NCBI GenBank assembly: GCA_036491115.1
Contig: DASXCQ010000068.1
Coordinates: 40,265 to 104,264 of the forward strand
DNA length: 64,000 bases
Source: DATEPR01 sp036491115
GTDB lineage: Bacteria; Actinomycetota; Actinomycetes; Mycobacteriales; Pseudonocardiaceae
Reading direction: 5' to 3'
Shown here piece after piece: positions 36,241 through 46,300 of this stretch (the first letter of the stretch is position 1; every line of letters begins with the position of its first letter). The translations under genes were made by a program, and so were the position numbers. The notes below the pieces were generated by a model. That model did no database searches and was not told where the DNA came from. It was given only the letters and a program-made list of their open reading frames with translations.

Positions 36241-37569
36241 TCACGAGGTGAAGTACTGGGACTTCTGTGACTCGATCGTGGACAGGGTCGGCTTGATGCT
36301 GCCCGGGTTGTCCAGCCACTTGGCGAACGCGGGTTCGACCACATTGGACACGAAGCCGGGGTCGGAGTCACGGTCGCCGAACTGGGACAGGAACTTGGCC
36401 TGGCCGATGAACTGGACGGCCTTCTTCTGCAGCGCGTTGTACCTGCTGGTGTCGGCCTGGTCGTTGACGGCGACGTTGGCGCTGTCGATGGCCAGGTAGG
36501 TGTCCTCGGCCTGGGCGGAGCCGAGGAACTCCATCAGCTTGACCGCGCCGGCCAGGTTCTTGGGCTTGGCGCTGACCATGAAGCCGTCGGTGGGCGCCTC
36601 GACCGCCTGCTGGCCGTTGTCCGGGTTCACCTCGGGGAAGGCGAAGAAGTCCAGGTCGGCGAGGTCGGCCGGGCTGGTGAACTGCTGGGCGACGAACAGG
36701 CCGAGGGTGAGCATGCCGGTCTGCTTGGCGATCAGCGCCTGGGCGGCGTCCTCCCACTTGCGGCCTGCGGCGCCCTGCTGGGTGTAGGGCAGGAGCTGCT
36801 GGTAGTGGGACAGCACGTCGGCGACCTTCTGGTCGGTCCAGGACTGCTTGCCGTGCATCAGGTCCATGTGGAACTGGTAGCCGTTGATGCGCATGTTGAG
36901 GTAGTCGAACGTGCCCAGCGGGACCCATGAGTCGCCCTGGCCGTAGCCGAAGGAGAACGGGACCAGGCCGTCGGTCTTCATCCTGGCGGCGAGCGCGATG
37001 AAGTCGTCCCAGGTGGTCGGGACCTGGTAGCCCTTGGCCTGGAACAGGCTCTTCCGGTAGAAGACGCCCCACGGGTAGTTGTAGATGGGTACGAAGTAGT
37101 AGTGGCCGTCGGTGCCCTTGGCCAGCGCCTTGGTGGCCTCGCTGAAGTTGCCACCGATCTTCTGCCACACGTCGTCGATCGGGTGGGCCAGGCCCTTCGC
37201 GGCGAAGAACTGCATGCGGTAGCCGGCGAACCAGGTGAACACGTCGTCCGGCGTGCCCTGCAGGTACTGGCTGATCGTGTTCTGGAACGTGTCGTGGTCG
37301 ACGGTGTTGACCTTGACCTGGTCACCGGACTGCTTGCCGAACGCGGCCAGGGTCGCCGCGTACGCCTTCTTGGGTACCGGGTCGGAGCCGTTCGAGCCGA
37401 ACGTGACGAGCTTGCTGTCCGTGCCGGACGCCGAACCGGAGCCGCAGGCCGCGAGGACGGGGGCGGCCGCGGCCAGGCCGGCGGCCCCGGCCAGGCCCCG
37501 CAGCACGGTCCTGCGGGACAGCGGCGGGATGCCGCCGGGCACGTTCCGGCCGGCGATCGGGTGAGGCAT
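36241..37569 (-). CDS. Sugar-binding lipoprotein of importer 2 (Tat-type signal)
   Basis: A 442-residue solute-binding protein. The N terminus has a twin-arginine motif (SRRTVLRGLAGAAG) followed by the lipobox LAAC, which suggests Tat export of a folded lipoprotein. The mature domain shows DTFQNTISQYLQGTPDDVFTW, YNYPWGVFYRKSLF and AVEAPTDGFMVSAKPKNL, typical of CUT1 sugar-binding proteins. AGGAGG lies five bases before the ATG at 37569. It heads the operon binding protein, MalF, MalG. Direct repeats upstream (37622-37655) may be its operator. Confidence 0.94.
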   Translation of the reverse strand: MPHPIAGRNVPGGIPPLSRRTVLRGLAGAAGLAAAAPVLAACGSGSASGTDSKLVTFGSNGSDPVPKKAYAATLAAFGKQSGDQVKVNTVDHDTFQNTISQYLQGTPDDVFTWFAGYRMQFFAAKGLAHPIDDVWQKIGGNFSEATKALAKGTDGHYYFVPIYNYPWGVFYRKSLFQAKGYQVPTTWDDFIALAARMKTDGLVPFSFGYGQGDSWVPLGTFDYLNMRINGYQFHMDLMHGKQSWTDQKVADVLSHYQQLLPYTQQGAAGRKWEDAAQALIAKQTGMLTLGLFVAQQFTSPADLADLDFFAFPEVNPDNGQQAVEAPTDGFMVSAKPKNLAGAVKLMEFLGSAQAEDTYLAIDSANVAVNDQADTSRYNALQKKAVQFIGQAKFLSQFGDRDSDPGFVSNVVEPAFAKWLDNPGSIKPTLSTIESQKSQYFTS

Positions 37570-37897
37570 CGGTGCCTCCTCTTGTCGGGGACTGGGGACC
37601 TGGTGGGGGTCGTCTCCGGGCAGACTGATCAGAATCAAACGAGACTGAACAGAATACGTCGAATTTCACCGCGCCGGCCACCGAGTGTCAAGAGACTGTT
37701 TCGGCTTCGTAATCAGCCGGCCAACACCGGCGGTGCGACGAGAGCCACATCCCCCACACGCGAGCTGGACCACCGCGCCGCGTAACGCCGGGGTGGAGCC
37801 GAACGAATGAGGTGATGCGCTCGGCATGAGCGCACGTCAACCGCACGTCACGCGGTGAAACGTCCCTGTGACCGGCTGGCGGAACGGAGTGCCTGGG
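37570..37897. other. 328-bp gap between importer 2 and the glycan cluster
   Basis: Besides the direct repeats it contains GCGCTC-GGCAT-GAGCGC (37817-37833), GCCGG/CCGGC arms around 37716-37732, and CACGTCA twice near 37832-37850. No gene is seen. A ten-codon frame (MSARQPHVTR) overlaps the hairpin but I see nothing to mark it as a leader peptide. Confidence 0.4.
37622..37655. promoter_or_regulatory. 14-bp direct repeat upstream of importer 2
   Basis: AGACTGATCAGAAT (37622-37635) and AGACTGAACAGAAT (37642-37655) differ at one base and are spaced 20 bases (about two helical turns). They lie 50-90 bases upstream of the binding-protein ATG. This is a good candidate for a sugar regulator's operator. 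Confidence 0.5.
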
Positions 37898-39394
37898 ATG
37901 GTGGAGCCGCTTCCGGCCAGTCGTGCCGAGGAGGACGCCCGCCGAGCCAGACCCGCCCAGACCGGGCTGCGGTTCGCCGGTGACGGCCCGTTCACCGGTC
38001 GGCTGCCCGCGTTGGGCTGGGAGTCGCGCTACCGGTGGGCGGTGATCGGCAGCGACCTGCTGGCCACCGTCCTGGCCATGGCACTGGTCGGTTGGCTGCT
38101 GCTGAGCCGGCTCTGGCCTGCCGTGGACCTGGCGGTGCTCACCGTGCTGGTGGTGGCGGTGGCGATCGCGATGAACCGCGGGTGGCACCCCAGCGTGCTC
38201 GGGCAGGGTGCCGAGGAGTTCCGGCGACTGGGCCGAGGGCTGGCCGCGGCGCTGGTGATCCTCGCGCTCGGCGGGTTGGCCGGCGGCCTGGCGGAGATGC
38301 GGTTATGGGTGTTCGCCGTGGTGCCGGCCATCGCGGTGCTCGCGCTGGCGCAGCGCTACCAGTTGCGCCGAATCCTGCACCGCGCCCGCAAGACCGGGCG
38401 GTGCCTGCTGCCGGTGCTGGTGGCCGGTGGCAACGACACCGTGCTCGACCTGATCGGCCGCACCCGGAGCGCGGCGCACCTGGGCTGGCGGGTCGAGGCG
38501 GCGTGCACGGCGGGCACCAGCCGGCCGGGCGGCGTGCTCGGCGGTGTGCCGGTGATCGGCGGGCTGCCCGAGGTGGCCCGGCACGTGCGGCGCGGGCGGT
38601 ACCGCATCGTCGCGGTCACCGCGGACGCCTACTGGACCCCGGACCGGCTGCGCCAGCTGGCCTGGGACCTGGAGGGCAGCGACACCGAGATGGTGGTCGC
38701 ACCGGTCCTGATGGAGGTGGCCGGGCCGAGGGTGCACGTCACCGGCGTGCTCGGCATGCCGATGCTGCGAGTGGCGGCGCCGGTGTTCACCGGCACCCGC
38801 CGGGTGGTCAAGGAGATCGTGGACCGGGTCGGCGCGGCATTGTTGCTGCTGGTCAGCCTGCCACTGCTGATCGGCGTCGCGGTGGCGATCGTGGTGGACA
38901 GCCGGGGTGGCGTGTGCTACCCGCAGGTGCGGGTGGGCAGGGACGGCCGTGAGTTCACCATCCTGAAGTTCCGCACGATGGTGCGCGACGCGCACGCGCT
39001 GCGCACGCGGATGCTCGGCGCCGACGACGGCGCCGGGCCACTGTTCAAACTACGGGCCGATCCGAGGGTGACCAGGGTGGGCGCGGTGCTGCGCCGGTGG
39101 TCGCTGGACGAGTTGCCGCAACTGCTCAACGTGCTCGCCGGATCGATGTCGCTGGTCGGACCACGGCCGCCACTGCCGGACGAGACGGCCCGCTACGGGC
39201 CGGACGTGCGCAGGCGGCTGCTGGTCAAGCCCGGTCTCACCGGCCTGTGGCAGGTGAGCGGGCGCAGTGACCTGTCCTGGGACGAGGCCGTCCGGCTGGA
39301 CCTGCGCTACGTCGAGGACTGGTCGCTGGCCCTGGACGCGCTGATCCTCTGGAAGACGGCCCGCGCCGTGCTGTCCGGGCACGGTGCCTACTAG
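37898..39394 (+). CDS. Polyprenyl glycosylphosphotransferase (initiating sugar transferase)
   Basis: A 498-residue paralogue of the transferase at the left edge. It adds the first sugar phosphate to the lipid carrier and so begins the glycan made by this cluster. Motifs: KFRTMVRDAHAL, DELPQLLNVLAGSMSLVGPR, KPGLTGLWQVSGRSDLSW and a C-terminal RYVEDWSLALDALILWKTAR. Helices precede this catalytic half. I chose ATG at 37898, eight bases after GGAG; a GTG at 37868 gives ten more residues. The C-terminal ~200 residues match the first copy nearly residue for residue. Confidence 0.94.
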   Translation: MVEPLPASRAEEDARRARPAQTGLRFAGDGPFTGRLPALGWESRYRWAVIGSDLLATVLAMALVGWLLLSRLWPAVDLAVLTVLVVAVAIAMNRGWHPSVLGQGAEEFRRLGRGLAAALVILALGGLAGGLAEMRLWVFAVVPAIAVLALAQRYQLRRILHRARKTGRCLLPVLVAGGNDTVLDLIGRTRSAAHLGWRVEAACTAGTSRPGGVLGGVPVIGGLPEVARHVRRGRYRIVAVTADAYWTPDRLRQLAWDLEGSDTEMVVAPVLMEVAGPRVHVTGVLGMPMLRVAAPVFTGTRRVVKEIVDRVGAALLLLVSLPLLIGVAVAIVVDSRGGVCYPQVRVGRDGREFTILKFRTMVRDAHALRTRMLGADDGAGPLFKLRADPRVTRVGAVLRRWSLDELPQLLNVLAGSMSLVGPRPPLPDETARYGPDVRRRLLVKPGLTGLWQVSGRSDLSWDEAVRLDLRYVEDWSLALDALILWKTARAVLSGHGAY

Positions 39395-39536
39395 CCGATC
39401 CATTTCGGATGGCCGGTTGCGACGGTGCCACCGGTCACCGTTCCGTCGCAGGAGGTCACCGGTGACGGCACACTGAAACACCCGCCCGCCCGTGGGCGAA
39501 CTACCCGGTGACGACTCGGGAAAGGGAACTGATCGG
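39395..39536. other. Inverted repeats between the sugar transferase and the oxidoreductase
   Basis: TGCGACGG (39418-39425) pairs with CCGTCGCA (39443-39450), and GTCACCGGTGAC (39455-39466) is a perfect 12-bp palindrome. The structures could be a partial terminator or a binding site before the WlbA-like gene at 39537. Confidence 0.35.
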
Positions 39537-40607
39537 ATGAGAACCGGCGAACGGCTCGGGCTCGCGGTGATCGGCGCAGGCTACTGGGGGCCGAACCTGG
39601 TCCGCACGGCACAGCTCACCGACGCGTTCCACCTGGAGTACCTGTGCGACCTGGACGTCGACCGGGCACGGTCGGTGCTCGGCCGCTACTCGACGGTCCG
39701 GACCACGGCGTCGCTGGCCGAGGTGCTGGCCGACCCGAGGGTGGCCGCGGTCGCGGTCGCCACCCCGGCGGCGACCCATCTGCCGGTGGCCAGGGCGGCC
39801 CTGGAGGCCGGCAAGCACGTACTGGTGGAGAAGCCGCTGGCGGCCACTCTGGACGACGGCAGGGACCTGGTCGAACTGGCCGACTCGGGCGGCCTGGCAC
39901 TGATGCTGGACCACACCTACTGCTACACCCCGGCCGTGGCGCACCTGCGGGAACTGGTCCGCGGCGGCGGGATCGGCGCCGTCCAGTATGTGGACTCGGT
40001 GCGGATCAACCTAGGTATCGTGCAGTCCGATGTGGACGTTTTGTGGGACCTCGCGCCGCACGATCTGTCGATCTTCTTCTCGGTGTTGCCCGAGGACGTG
40101 GTGCCGGTATCGGTGGCCGCCCACGGGTCGGACCCGATCGGCGCCGGCCGGGTCTGCGTGGCGCATCTCACGCTCGTCCTGTCCAACGGTGCCATCGCGC
40201 ACGTGCACGTGAACTGGCTGTCGCCCACCAAGATCCGCACGATGGTGATCGGCGGCTCGACGCACACCGTGGTCTGGGACGACCTCAACCCGAGCCAGCG
40301 GCTGTCCATCTACGACCGGGGCGTCGACACCACTGCCACGGCGGAGGACAGCCGGACCAGGGCACTGGTGTCCTATCGGCTCGGTGACATGGTGGCACCC
40401 GCCCTGCCCGAGCGGGAGGCGCTGCGTGAGGTGATGGCCGAGTTCGCGTCCGCCATCACGCAGGGCCGCAGGCCGCTCACCGACGGCTGGTCCGGCATCC
40501 GGGTGCTGGCCGTGCTGGAGGCCGCGTCCGCGAGCCTCAAGCACGGTGGCGCCGCCATGCCCGTGATCGGCATCCCTGAGCTCCAGCAGGAAGGAATCAG
40601 TGCGTGA
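39537..40607 (+). CDS. Gfo/Idh/MocA oxidoreductase (WlbA-like)
   Basis: A 356-residue NAD(P)-dependent sugar-nucleotide oxidoreductase. N-terminal Rossmann motif GAGYWGPN (residues 10-17), conserved VEKPLA (EKP motif) near 100, and a DHTYCYTPAV segment typical of the family. WlbA-like enzymes oxidise the C3 hydroxyl of UDP-GlcNAcA to allow later amination, as in WbpB/WlbA pathways. The aminotransferase at 51787 and the acetyltransferase at 52884 would complete such a route. AAGGGA precedes the ATG. Its stop overlaps the next gene's GTG. Confidence 0.87.
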   Translation: MRTGERLGLAVIGAGYWGPNLVRTAQLTDAFHLEYLCDLDVDRARSVLGRYSTVRTTASLAEVLADPRVAAVAVATPAATHLPVARAALEAGKHVLVEKPLAATLDDGRDLVELADSGGLALMLDHTYCYTPAVAHLRELVRGGGIGAVQYVDSVRINLGIVQSDVDVLWDLAPHDLSIFFSVLPEDVVPVSVAAHGSDPIGAGRVCVAHLTLVLSNGAIAHVHVNWLSPTKIRTMVIGGSTHTVVWDDLNPSQRLSIYDRGVDTTATAEDSRTRALVSYRLGDMVAPALPEREALREVMAEFASAITQGRRPLTDGWSGIRVLAVLEAASASLKHGGAAMPVIGIPELQQEGISA

Positions 40608-41602
40608 ACGACTCGGCGGCACAGCCGATCGCCGGCCAGCGGATGCTGGTCACCGGCGGCGCGGGCACCATCGGCTCGGCGCTGGTCGACCAACTGGTCG
40701 ACGCGGGCGCGGCGCAGGTCGTGGTGCTGGACAACTTCGTCCGCGGCCGGCGGGAGAACCTGGCGGGCGCGGCGCGGCGAGCCGGTGACCGGTTGACCGT
40801 GGTGGACGGCGACATCAACGACCGCGCCCTGGTCGGCGAGCTGGCCGAGGGCACGGACGTGGTCTTCCACCTGGCCGCGATCCGCATCACGCAGTGCGCG
40901 CAGGAGCCGAGACTGGCGCTGGAGACCCTGGTCGACGGCACCTTCACCGTGGTGGAGGCGGCAGCGGCGGCCGGCGTGCGCAAGGTGGTCGCGTCGTCGT
41001 CGGCGTCGGTGTACGGGCTGGCCGAGGTGTTCCCCACCACCGAAAGGCACCACCCGTACAACAACGACACCTTCTACGGCGCCGCGAAGGAGTTCAACGA
41101 GGGCATGCTGCGCAGCTTCCACGCCATGTCCGGGCTGGACTACGTGGCGCTGCGCTACTTCAACGTGTACGGCCCGCGGATGGACGTGTACGGGCGCTAC
41201 ACCGAGGTGTTCATCCGGTGGATGGAGCGGATCGCGCGGGGCGAGCCGCCGCTGATCTTCGGTGACGGCACCGAGACGATGGACTTCGTCCACGTGCACG
41301 ACATCGCCAGGGCGAACGTGCTCGCGGCGAAGGCACCGGTCACCGACTCGGTGTACAACATCGCCAGCGCGACCGAGACGAGCCTGCGCGGGCTGGCCGA
41401 CGCGCTGCTCGCCGCCATGGACTCGGACCTGGTGCCCGAGCACGGCCCGGCCAGGGCGGCCGGTGGCGGGGTGAGCAGGCGGTTGGCCGACATCTCGGCG
41501 GCGGCGCGGGAGCTGGGCTGGCGGCCGGAGATCGAGCTGGTCGAGGGCCTGCGCGGCCTGGTCGAGTGGTGGTCGACGCAGACCTCGGTCGGAACGGGCT
41601 GA
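40604..41602 (+). CDS. NAD-dependent epimerase/dehydratase (extended SDR)
   Basis: A 332-residue extended SDR. It has GGAGTIGS (NAD loop, near residue 18), a SSASVYG motif (catalytic Ser), and YGAAK (the YxxxK pair). The substrate loop RYFNVYGPRMDVYG and LADISAARELGWRPE tail are typical of nucleotide-sugar epimerases. Likely acts as a UDP-sugar epimerase or dehydratase supplying precursors for the glycan. Its GTG start overlaps the previous stop as GTGA. Confidence 0.9.
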   Translation: MNDSAAQPIAGQRMLVTGGAGTIGSALVDQLVDAGAAQVVVLDNFVRGRRENLAGAARRAGDRLTVVDGDINDRALVGELAEGTDVVFHLAAIRITQCAQEPRLALETLVDGTFTVVEAAAAAGVRKVVASSSASVYGLAEVFPTTERHHPYNNDTFYGAAKEFNEGMLRSFHAMSGLDYVALRYFNVYGPRMDVYGRYTEVFIRWMERIARGEPPLIFGDGTETMDFVHVHDIARANVLAAKAPVTDSVYNIASATETSLRGLADALLAAMDSDLVPEHGPARAAGGGVSRRLADISAAARELGWRPEIELVEGLRGLVEWWSTQTSVGTG

Positions 41603-41604
41603 GC

Positions 41605-43122
41605 ATGGCGACCGTCCGGTACCTGGGGCACGCGGGCTTCGTGGTCAGCCACGCCGGGTGCCGGATCCTGATTGACCCGTGGTTCTACCCTGCCTTCCTG
41701 GACTCCTGGTTTCCCTTCCCGGACAACCGGAATCTGCTCGACGACGTGGTCGGTGGCCACGTCGACCACCTCTACGTGTCGCACGCCCACGAGGACCACT
41801 TCGACCGCAGGCTGCTGGAGCAACTGGACCGTTCGATCACGGTGATCGTGCCGAGGTACCGGTCCAAGGTGATGGTCAGGCGGTTTCGCGAGCTCGGGTT
41901 CACCGACGTGGTGGCGATGGAGCACCGCGAGTCGCGGGAGCTGGCGCCCGGCGTGACCGCGACCATGTACCTGGACACCAGTCACAAGGAGGACAGCGGG
42001 CTGCTGCTGGACGTGGCCGGCTTTCGCTTCCTCGACCTCAACGACTGCAACACCCCGATGTCCGAACTGCCGACCGACATCGACCTGCTGGCCGCACAGT
42101 TCTCCGGTGCCATGTGGTATCCGAACTGTTACGACTATCCGCCGCACGTGATGGCGGCGAAAGTCGACCAGGTGCGTTCGGACCTGCTGGACACGCTGTA
42201 CCGGAAGGTGCGGATCACCGGCGCGACGGCGTACGTGCCCTCGGCCGGTCCGGCCTGCTTCCTGGACCCGGACCTGGCCGAGTTCAACGACCGGGACCGG
42301 ACCATCTTCCCGGTGTGGGACCAGGTCGCCGACGACTTCGCCGCCGCCTGTCCCGGTGTGGACATCGTCCGGATCGGACCGGGGGACGCCGTGGTGGTGG
42401 ACCCGGCGTCCAAGCTGCGCACCGTGCTGCCCGCCGACGAGCAGGGCAGCACCCTGGACGAGGACATCGACGCCTACCGGGACCGGCGCAAGGACGAGTG
42501 GCAGCGGTTCCACACCGGACCGGAGCCGACCGTCACGATGGCCGAGATCGAGGCGTACTTCGGCACGCTGCAGCGGTGGAACAAGCGGTTCCTGGCCGAT
42601 TTCAGCAAGGACATCCGGTTGGTCGCGGGCAACGACAACTGGCACGTGCGGCTGGGCAGGCTCGCCGAGCACTTCGTGATCGAGGGCGAGGAGCCCTACG
42701 ACCCGGAGTACACGCTGCTGGCGTCACCGAGGGTGTTGCGGGCGATCATCGACGGTCACGCCGGTTGGGAGGAGGCATTGCTGTCGCTGCGGGTCGGCCT
42801 GCACCGCCATCCCGACCTGTTCGACCTGACGTTCATGAGCCTGTTGCGCTACGGCAACCAGCCCGCGCAGACCATGCAGATGCTGCGCGAGCGGCAGAAC
42901 ACCGAGACGATCGAGCGGGACGGCCTGCGACTGCAACGGTTCTGCCCGCACGCCGGTGAGGATCTGACGTTCGCCGACATCTGCGGCGGCGTCATCGAAT
43001 GCCCGCGCCATCACTGGGTGTGGGATGCCCGCTCCGGTCAGTGCGTGGACAAGGGCACGGTGCCACTGCGAGTGGAGGTGCTCGACCCGGACGCGCCCGC
43101 ACTCCGGCTTCCGGACACATAG
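41605..43122 (+). CDS. Metallo-beta-lactamase-fold / Rieske [2Fe-2S] fusion enzyme
   Basis: A 505-residue protein joining two catalytic modules. The N-terminal part is an MBL fold with SHAHEDHFD (about residues 59-67), an HxHxDH metal motif, and UlaG-like features. After a linker comes a C-terminal Rieske domain: FCPHAG near 445 (CxH) and ECPRHHW near 466 (CxxH), with 16 residues between. CMP-Neu5Ac hydroxylase also combines Rieske and UlaG-like domains, though in the opposite order. A sugar-nucleotide oxygenase role is therefore plausible but unproven. It begins three bases after the SDR gene, whose pathway it probably joins. Confidence 0.9.
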   Translation: MATVRYLGHAGFVVSHAGCRILIDPWFYPAFLDSWFPFPDNRNLLDDVVGGHVDHLYVSHAHEDHFDRRLLEQLDRSITVIVPRYRSKVMVRRFRELGFTDVVAMEHRESRELAPGVTATMYLDTSHKEDSGLLLDVAGFRFLDLNDCNTPMSELPTDIDLLAAQFSGAMWYPNCYDYPPHVMAAKVDQVRSDLLDTLYRKVRITGATAYVPSAGPACFLDPDLAEFNDRDRTIFPVWDQVADDFAAACPGVDIVRIGPGDAVVVDPASKLRTVLPADEQGSTLDEDIDAYRDRRKDEWQRFHTGPEPTVTMAEIEAYFGTLQRWNKRFLADFSKDIRLVAGNDNWHVRLGRLAEHFVIEGEEPYDPEYTLLASPRVLRAIIDGHAGWEEALLSLRVGLHRHPDLFDLTFMSLLRYGNQPAQTMQMLRERQNTETIERDGLRLQRFCPHAGEDLTFADICGGVIECPRHHWVWDARSGQCVDKGTVPLRVEVLDPDAPALRLPDT

Positions 43123-43244
43123 GGGTGCCCCGGATGGTGTAACGAGCCGTCGCCGGATGCCGATGCGCGGATTGACAACCAGAAACGCGCCACTGGCGGA
43201 TCGAGAGCGTGGCACCTTCGAGTGACACACCCACGACTCGCCGT

Positions 43245-43281
43245 CACCTGTGGACAGATCGAACCGGATCGTCCACAGGTG
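43245..43281. terminator. Bulged stem-loop upstream of the DUF4082 gene
   Basis: CACCTGTGGACAGATC (43245-43260) pairs with GATCGTCCACAGGTG (43267-43281) with one bulged base and loop GAACCG. It may terminate the upstream operon or structure the leader of the secreted protein's mRNA. The 251-bp gap (43123-43373) also holds TTGACA at 43172, but no good -10 was seen. Confidence 0.5.
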
Positions 43282-43373
43282 TCCGCTCTACCCACCGAAC
43301 TTCCCCTCGCGACGTTCTCGGCACACGCGAGGCACACAGCACGACAGCCGGGCCGTTGAGAGGCGAGTAAGGC

Positions 43374-46300
43374 ATGGGCAGATGGCAGGGCACGGTGGCG
43401 GGACTGCGGATCACCGCCGTACACCTGGTCGTCGCGGTGGCGCTGGTCGCCGCCGCGATCGTGGTGCCGACGGTCGTCTTCAGCGGATCGGCGAACGCGG
43501 CGAATCCGTGCGCCGCCCCGGTGGCCAACCCGGTCGCCTGTGAGAACACCCAGCCCGGCACGCCGAACTGGCAGGTGCAGGCAGTCGACCCGTCGATCGC
43601 GGGCTTCACCACGGACATCAGCACCAACGCCGGCGGCTCCGTCCAGTTCAAGGTGAACACCGACGCGTCGTCCTACGACATCTTCATCTTCCGGCTCGGC
43701 TACTACCAGGGCATCGGTGCCCGGCAGATCACCGACCTCGCGGTGCGCACCAAGACTGTCCAACCGGCCTGTCTGAGCCAGGCCAGCACCGGCATGACCG
43801 ACTGCGGCAACTGGGCGGTCAGCACCAGCTGGCAGGTGCCGACGACGGCCGTGTCCGGCCTGTACTACGCGGTGCTGCACCGCAACGACACCGGCGGCGA
43901 GGGTGAGATCCCGTTCGTCATCCGCAACGACACCAGCCACTCGGACGTGCTGTTCCAGACCTCGGACGAGACGTGGCAGGCGTACAACAGCTACGGCGGC
44001 AACAGCCTCTACACCGGCAGCGGCCCCGGCGCCAACGGCGCGTCGTTCGCGGTCAGCTACAACCGCCCGCTCACCGGTGAGGGCGAGGAGAACTTCATCT
44101 TCAACGCCGAGTTCCCGATGCTGTTCTTCCTGGAGGAGCAGGGTTACGACGTCAGCTACACCTCCGACGTCGACTCGGCCCGCAACGGCGCCCTGATCAA
44201 GAACCACAAGGTCTTCATGTCCGTCGGGCATGACGAGTACTGGTCCAACGAGCAGCGGGCCAACGTCCAGGCGGCCATGGACGCCGGGGTGAACGCGGCG
44301 TTCATGACCGGCAACGACACCTTCTGGAAGACCAGGTTCGACGCCAGCATCGACCCATCGGCCACCGCGTGGCGCACGGTCATCTGCTACAAGGAGACCC
44401 AGGCCAGCAAGAAGATCGACCCGTCGGCGCTGTGGACGGGCTCCTGGCGGGATCCGAGGTTCAGCCCACCGGCGGACGGCGGGCGGCCGGAGAACGCCAT
44501 GGTGGGACAGATGTTCCAGATGAACGGCTACCGCTCCGACTCGCTCCAGGTGCCGGCCGCGTACGGCAAGATGCGCCTGTGGCGGAACACCCCGCTGACC
44601 ACGATGGCCGCCGGCACGACCTACACGTTCCAGCCCGGCACCCTCGGCTACGAGTGGGACACCGTGCAGGACAACGGTTTCCAGCCGGCCGGCGTGGCGA
44701 AGCTGTCCAGCACGACGGTGGCCGCGGACGGCAACTACGTGCTGAACAACTACGGTGACAGCTACGGTCCCGGCACGCTGACCCACAACCTGACGATGTA
44801 CCGCGACGCGGTCAGCCACTCGCTGGTCTTCTCCGCCGGTGACGTGCAGTGGGCCTGGGGCCTGGCCGACGACCACGCCTTCCAGACCGACACGCCGACC
44901 CACGACGTGCGGATGCAGCAGGCCACGGTCAACCTGCTGGCCGACATGGGCGCCCAGCCGGCGACCCTGATGGCCGGCCTGACCGCGGCCACCGCCAGCA
45001 CCGACACCACGGCGCCCGCGGTGACCATCACCAACGCCCCGGCGCCCACGGTCGGCCAGAACTACTCGTTCTCCGGCACGGTGACCGACGCGGGCGGCGG
45101 CCAGGTGGCCAACGTCGAGGCGTCCAGCGACGGCGGCACCACGTGGCACTACGCCAACTGGAACGCCGGCGCCAACACCTGGAGCTACAGCTTCGTGCCC
45201 GGCGGGGTCGGCCCGGTGACCGTCGAGGTGCGCGCCGTGGACGACTCGGCGAACCTGTCGACGCCGGTCGCCGCGACGCTCACCGTCGGCCCGAGGACCT
45301 GCCCGTGCGGCGTGTTCGCCGACTCGTCGGCCCCGGCCGTCCCGGCCGCGACCGACACCTCGAACATCGAGGTGGGCATGAAGTTCCAGTCCAGCCAGGC
45401 CGGCTTCGTCACCGGCATCCGCTTCTACAAGGGCGCGGGCAACACCGGCACGCACACCGGCACGCTGTGGTCGGCGACCGGTACCAAGCTGGCGTCCGGC
45501 GTGTTCACCAACGAGACCGCGACCGGCTGGCAGAACATGACGTTCGCCCGGTCGGTGCCGGTCCAGGCGAACACCACGTACGTCGTGTCCTACCACGCGC
45601 CGGCCGGGCACTACGCGGCGACCAACAACTGGTTCACCAACGCGCCCACGATCCTGCAGCCGATGACCGGCCTGCAGGGCACGACGACCAGCGCGAATGG
45701 CGTGTTCGCCCTGGGCACCGCGACGGCGTTCCCGAAGGACAGCTTCCAGAACACCAACTACTGGGTGGACGCGACCTTCAACACGGTGGCCGCGCCGAAC
45801 ATCCAGCCGCCGAACGTGCTGGCGAACAACCCGGCGAACGGCACCGGCAGCGTGTCGCTGACACCGCCGATCAACGTGACGTTCGACGAGCCGGTCGTGC
45901 AGTCCTCGCTGCAGTTCTCGGTGACCAGTGCGGCCGGTCCGGTGGCGGGCACGACGGCGCTGTCCGCCGACCGCACCACGGTGACGTTCACGCCGACCGC
46001 CGCGCTCGCCGCGACCACCGCGTACACGGTGTCGGTGAAGGCGACGGACGACTCGGGCAACGTGATGCCGACGGCGTTCACCTACTCGTTCACCACGGGC
46101 AAGCCGCGCCCCAGTTCGTGCCCGTGCACGATCTGGGACGACTTCACCACGCCTGCCGTGGTCGACTCGGGTGACGCGGCCTCGGTGACGGTCGGCACCA
46201 AGGTGCGGTTCGACGCCAAGGGCCAGGTGACCGGTGTCCGGTTCTACAAGGGACCGAACAACACCGGCACGCACGTCGGGTCGCTGTACACGTCGACCGG

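Noticed and set aside
37830..37862. A ten-codon leader-peptide frame (MSARQPHVTR) before the second sugar transferase
   Set aside because: No repeated regulatory codons and no attenuator-like stem pair; may be chance.
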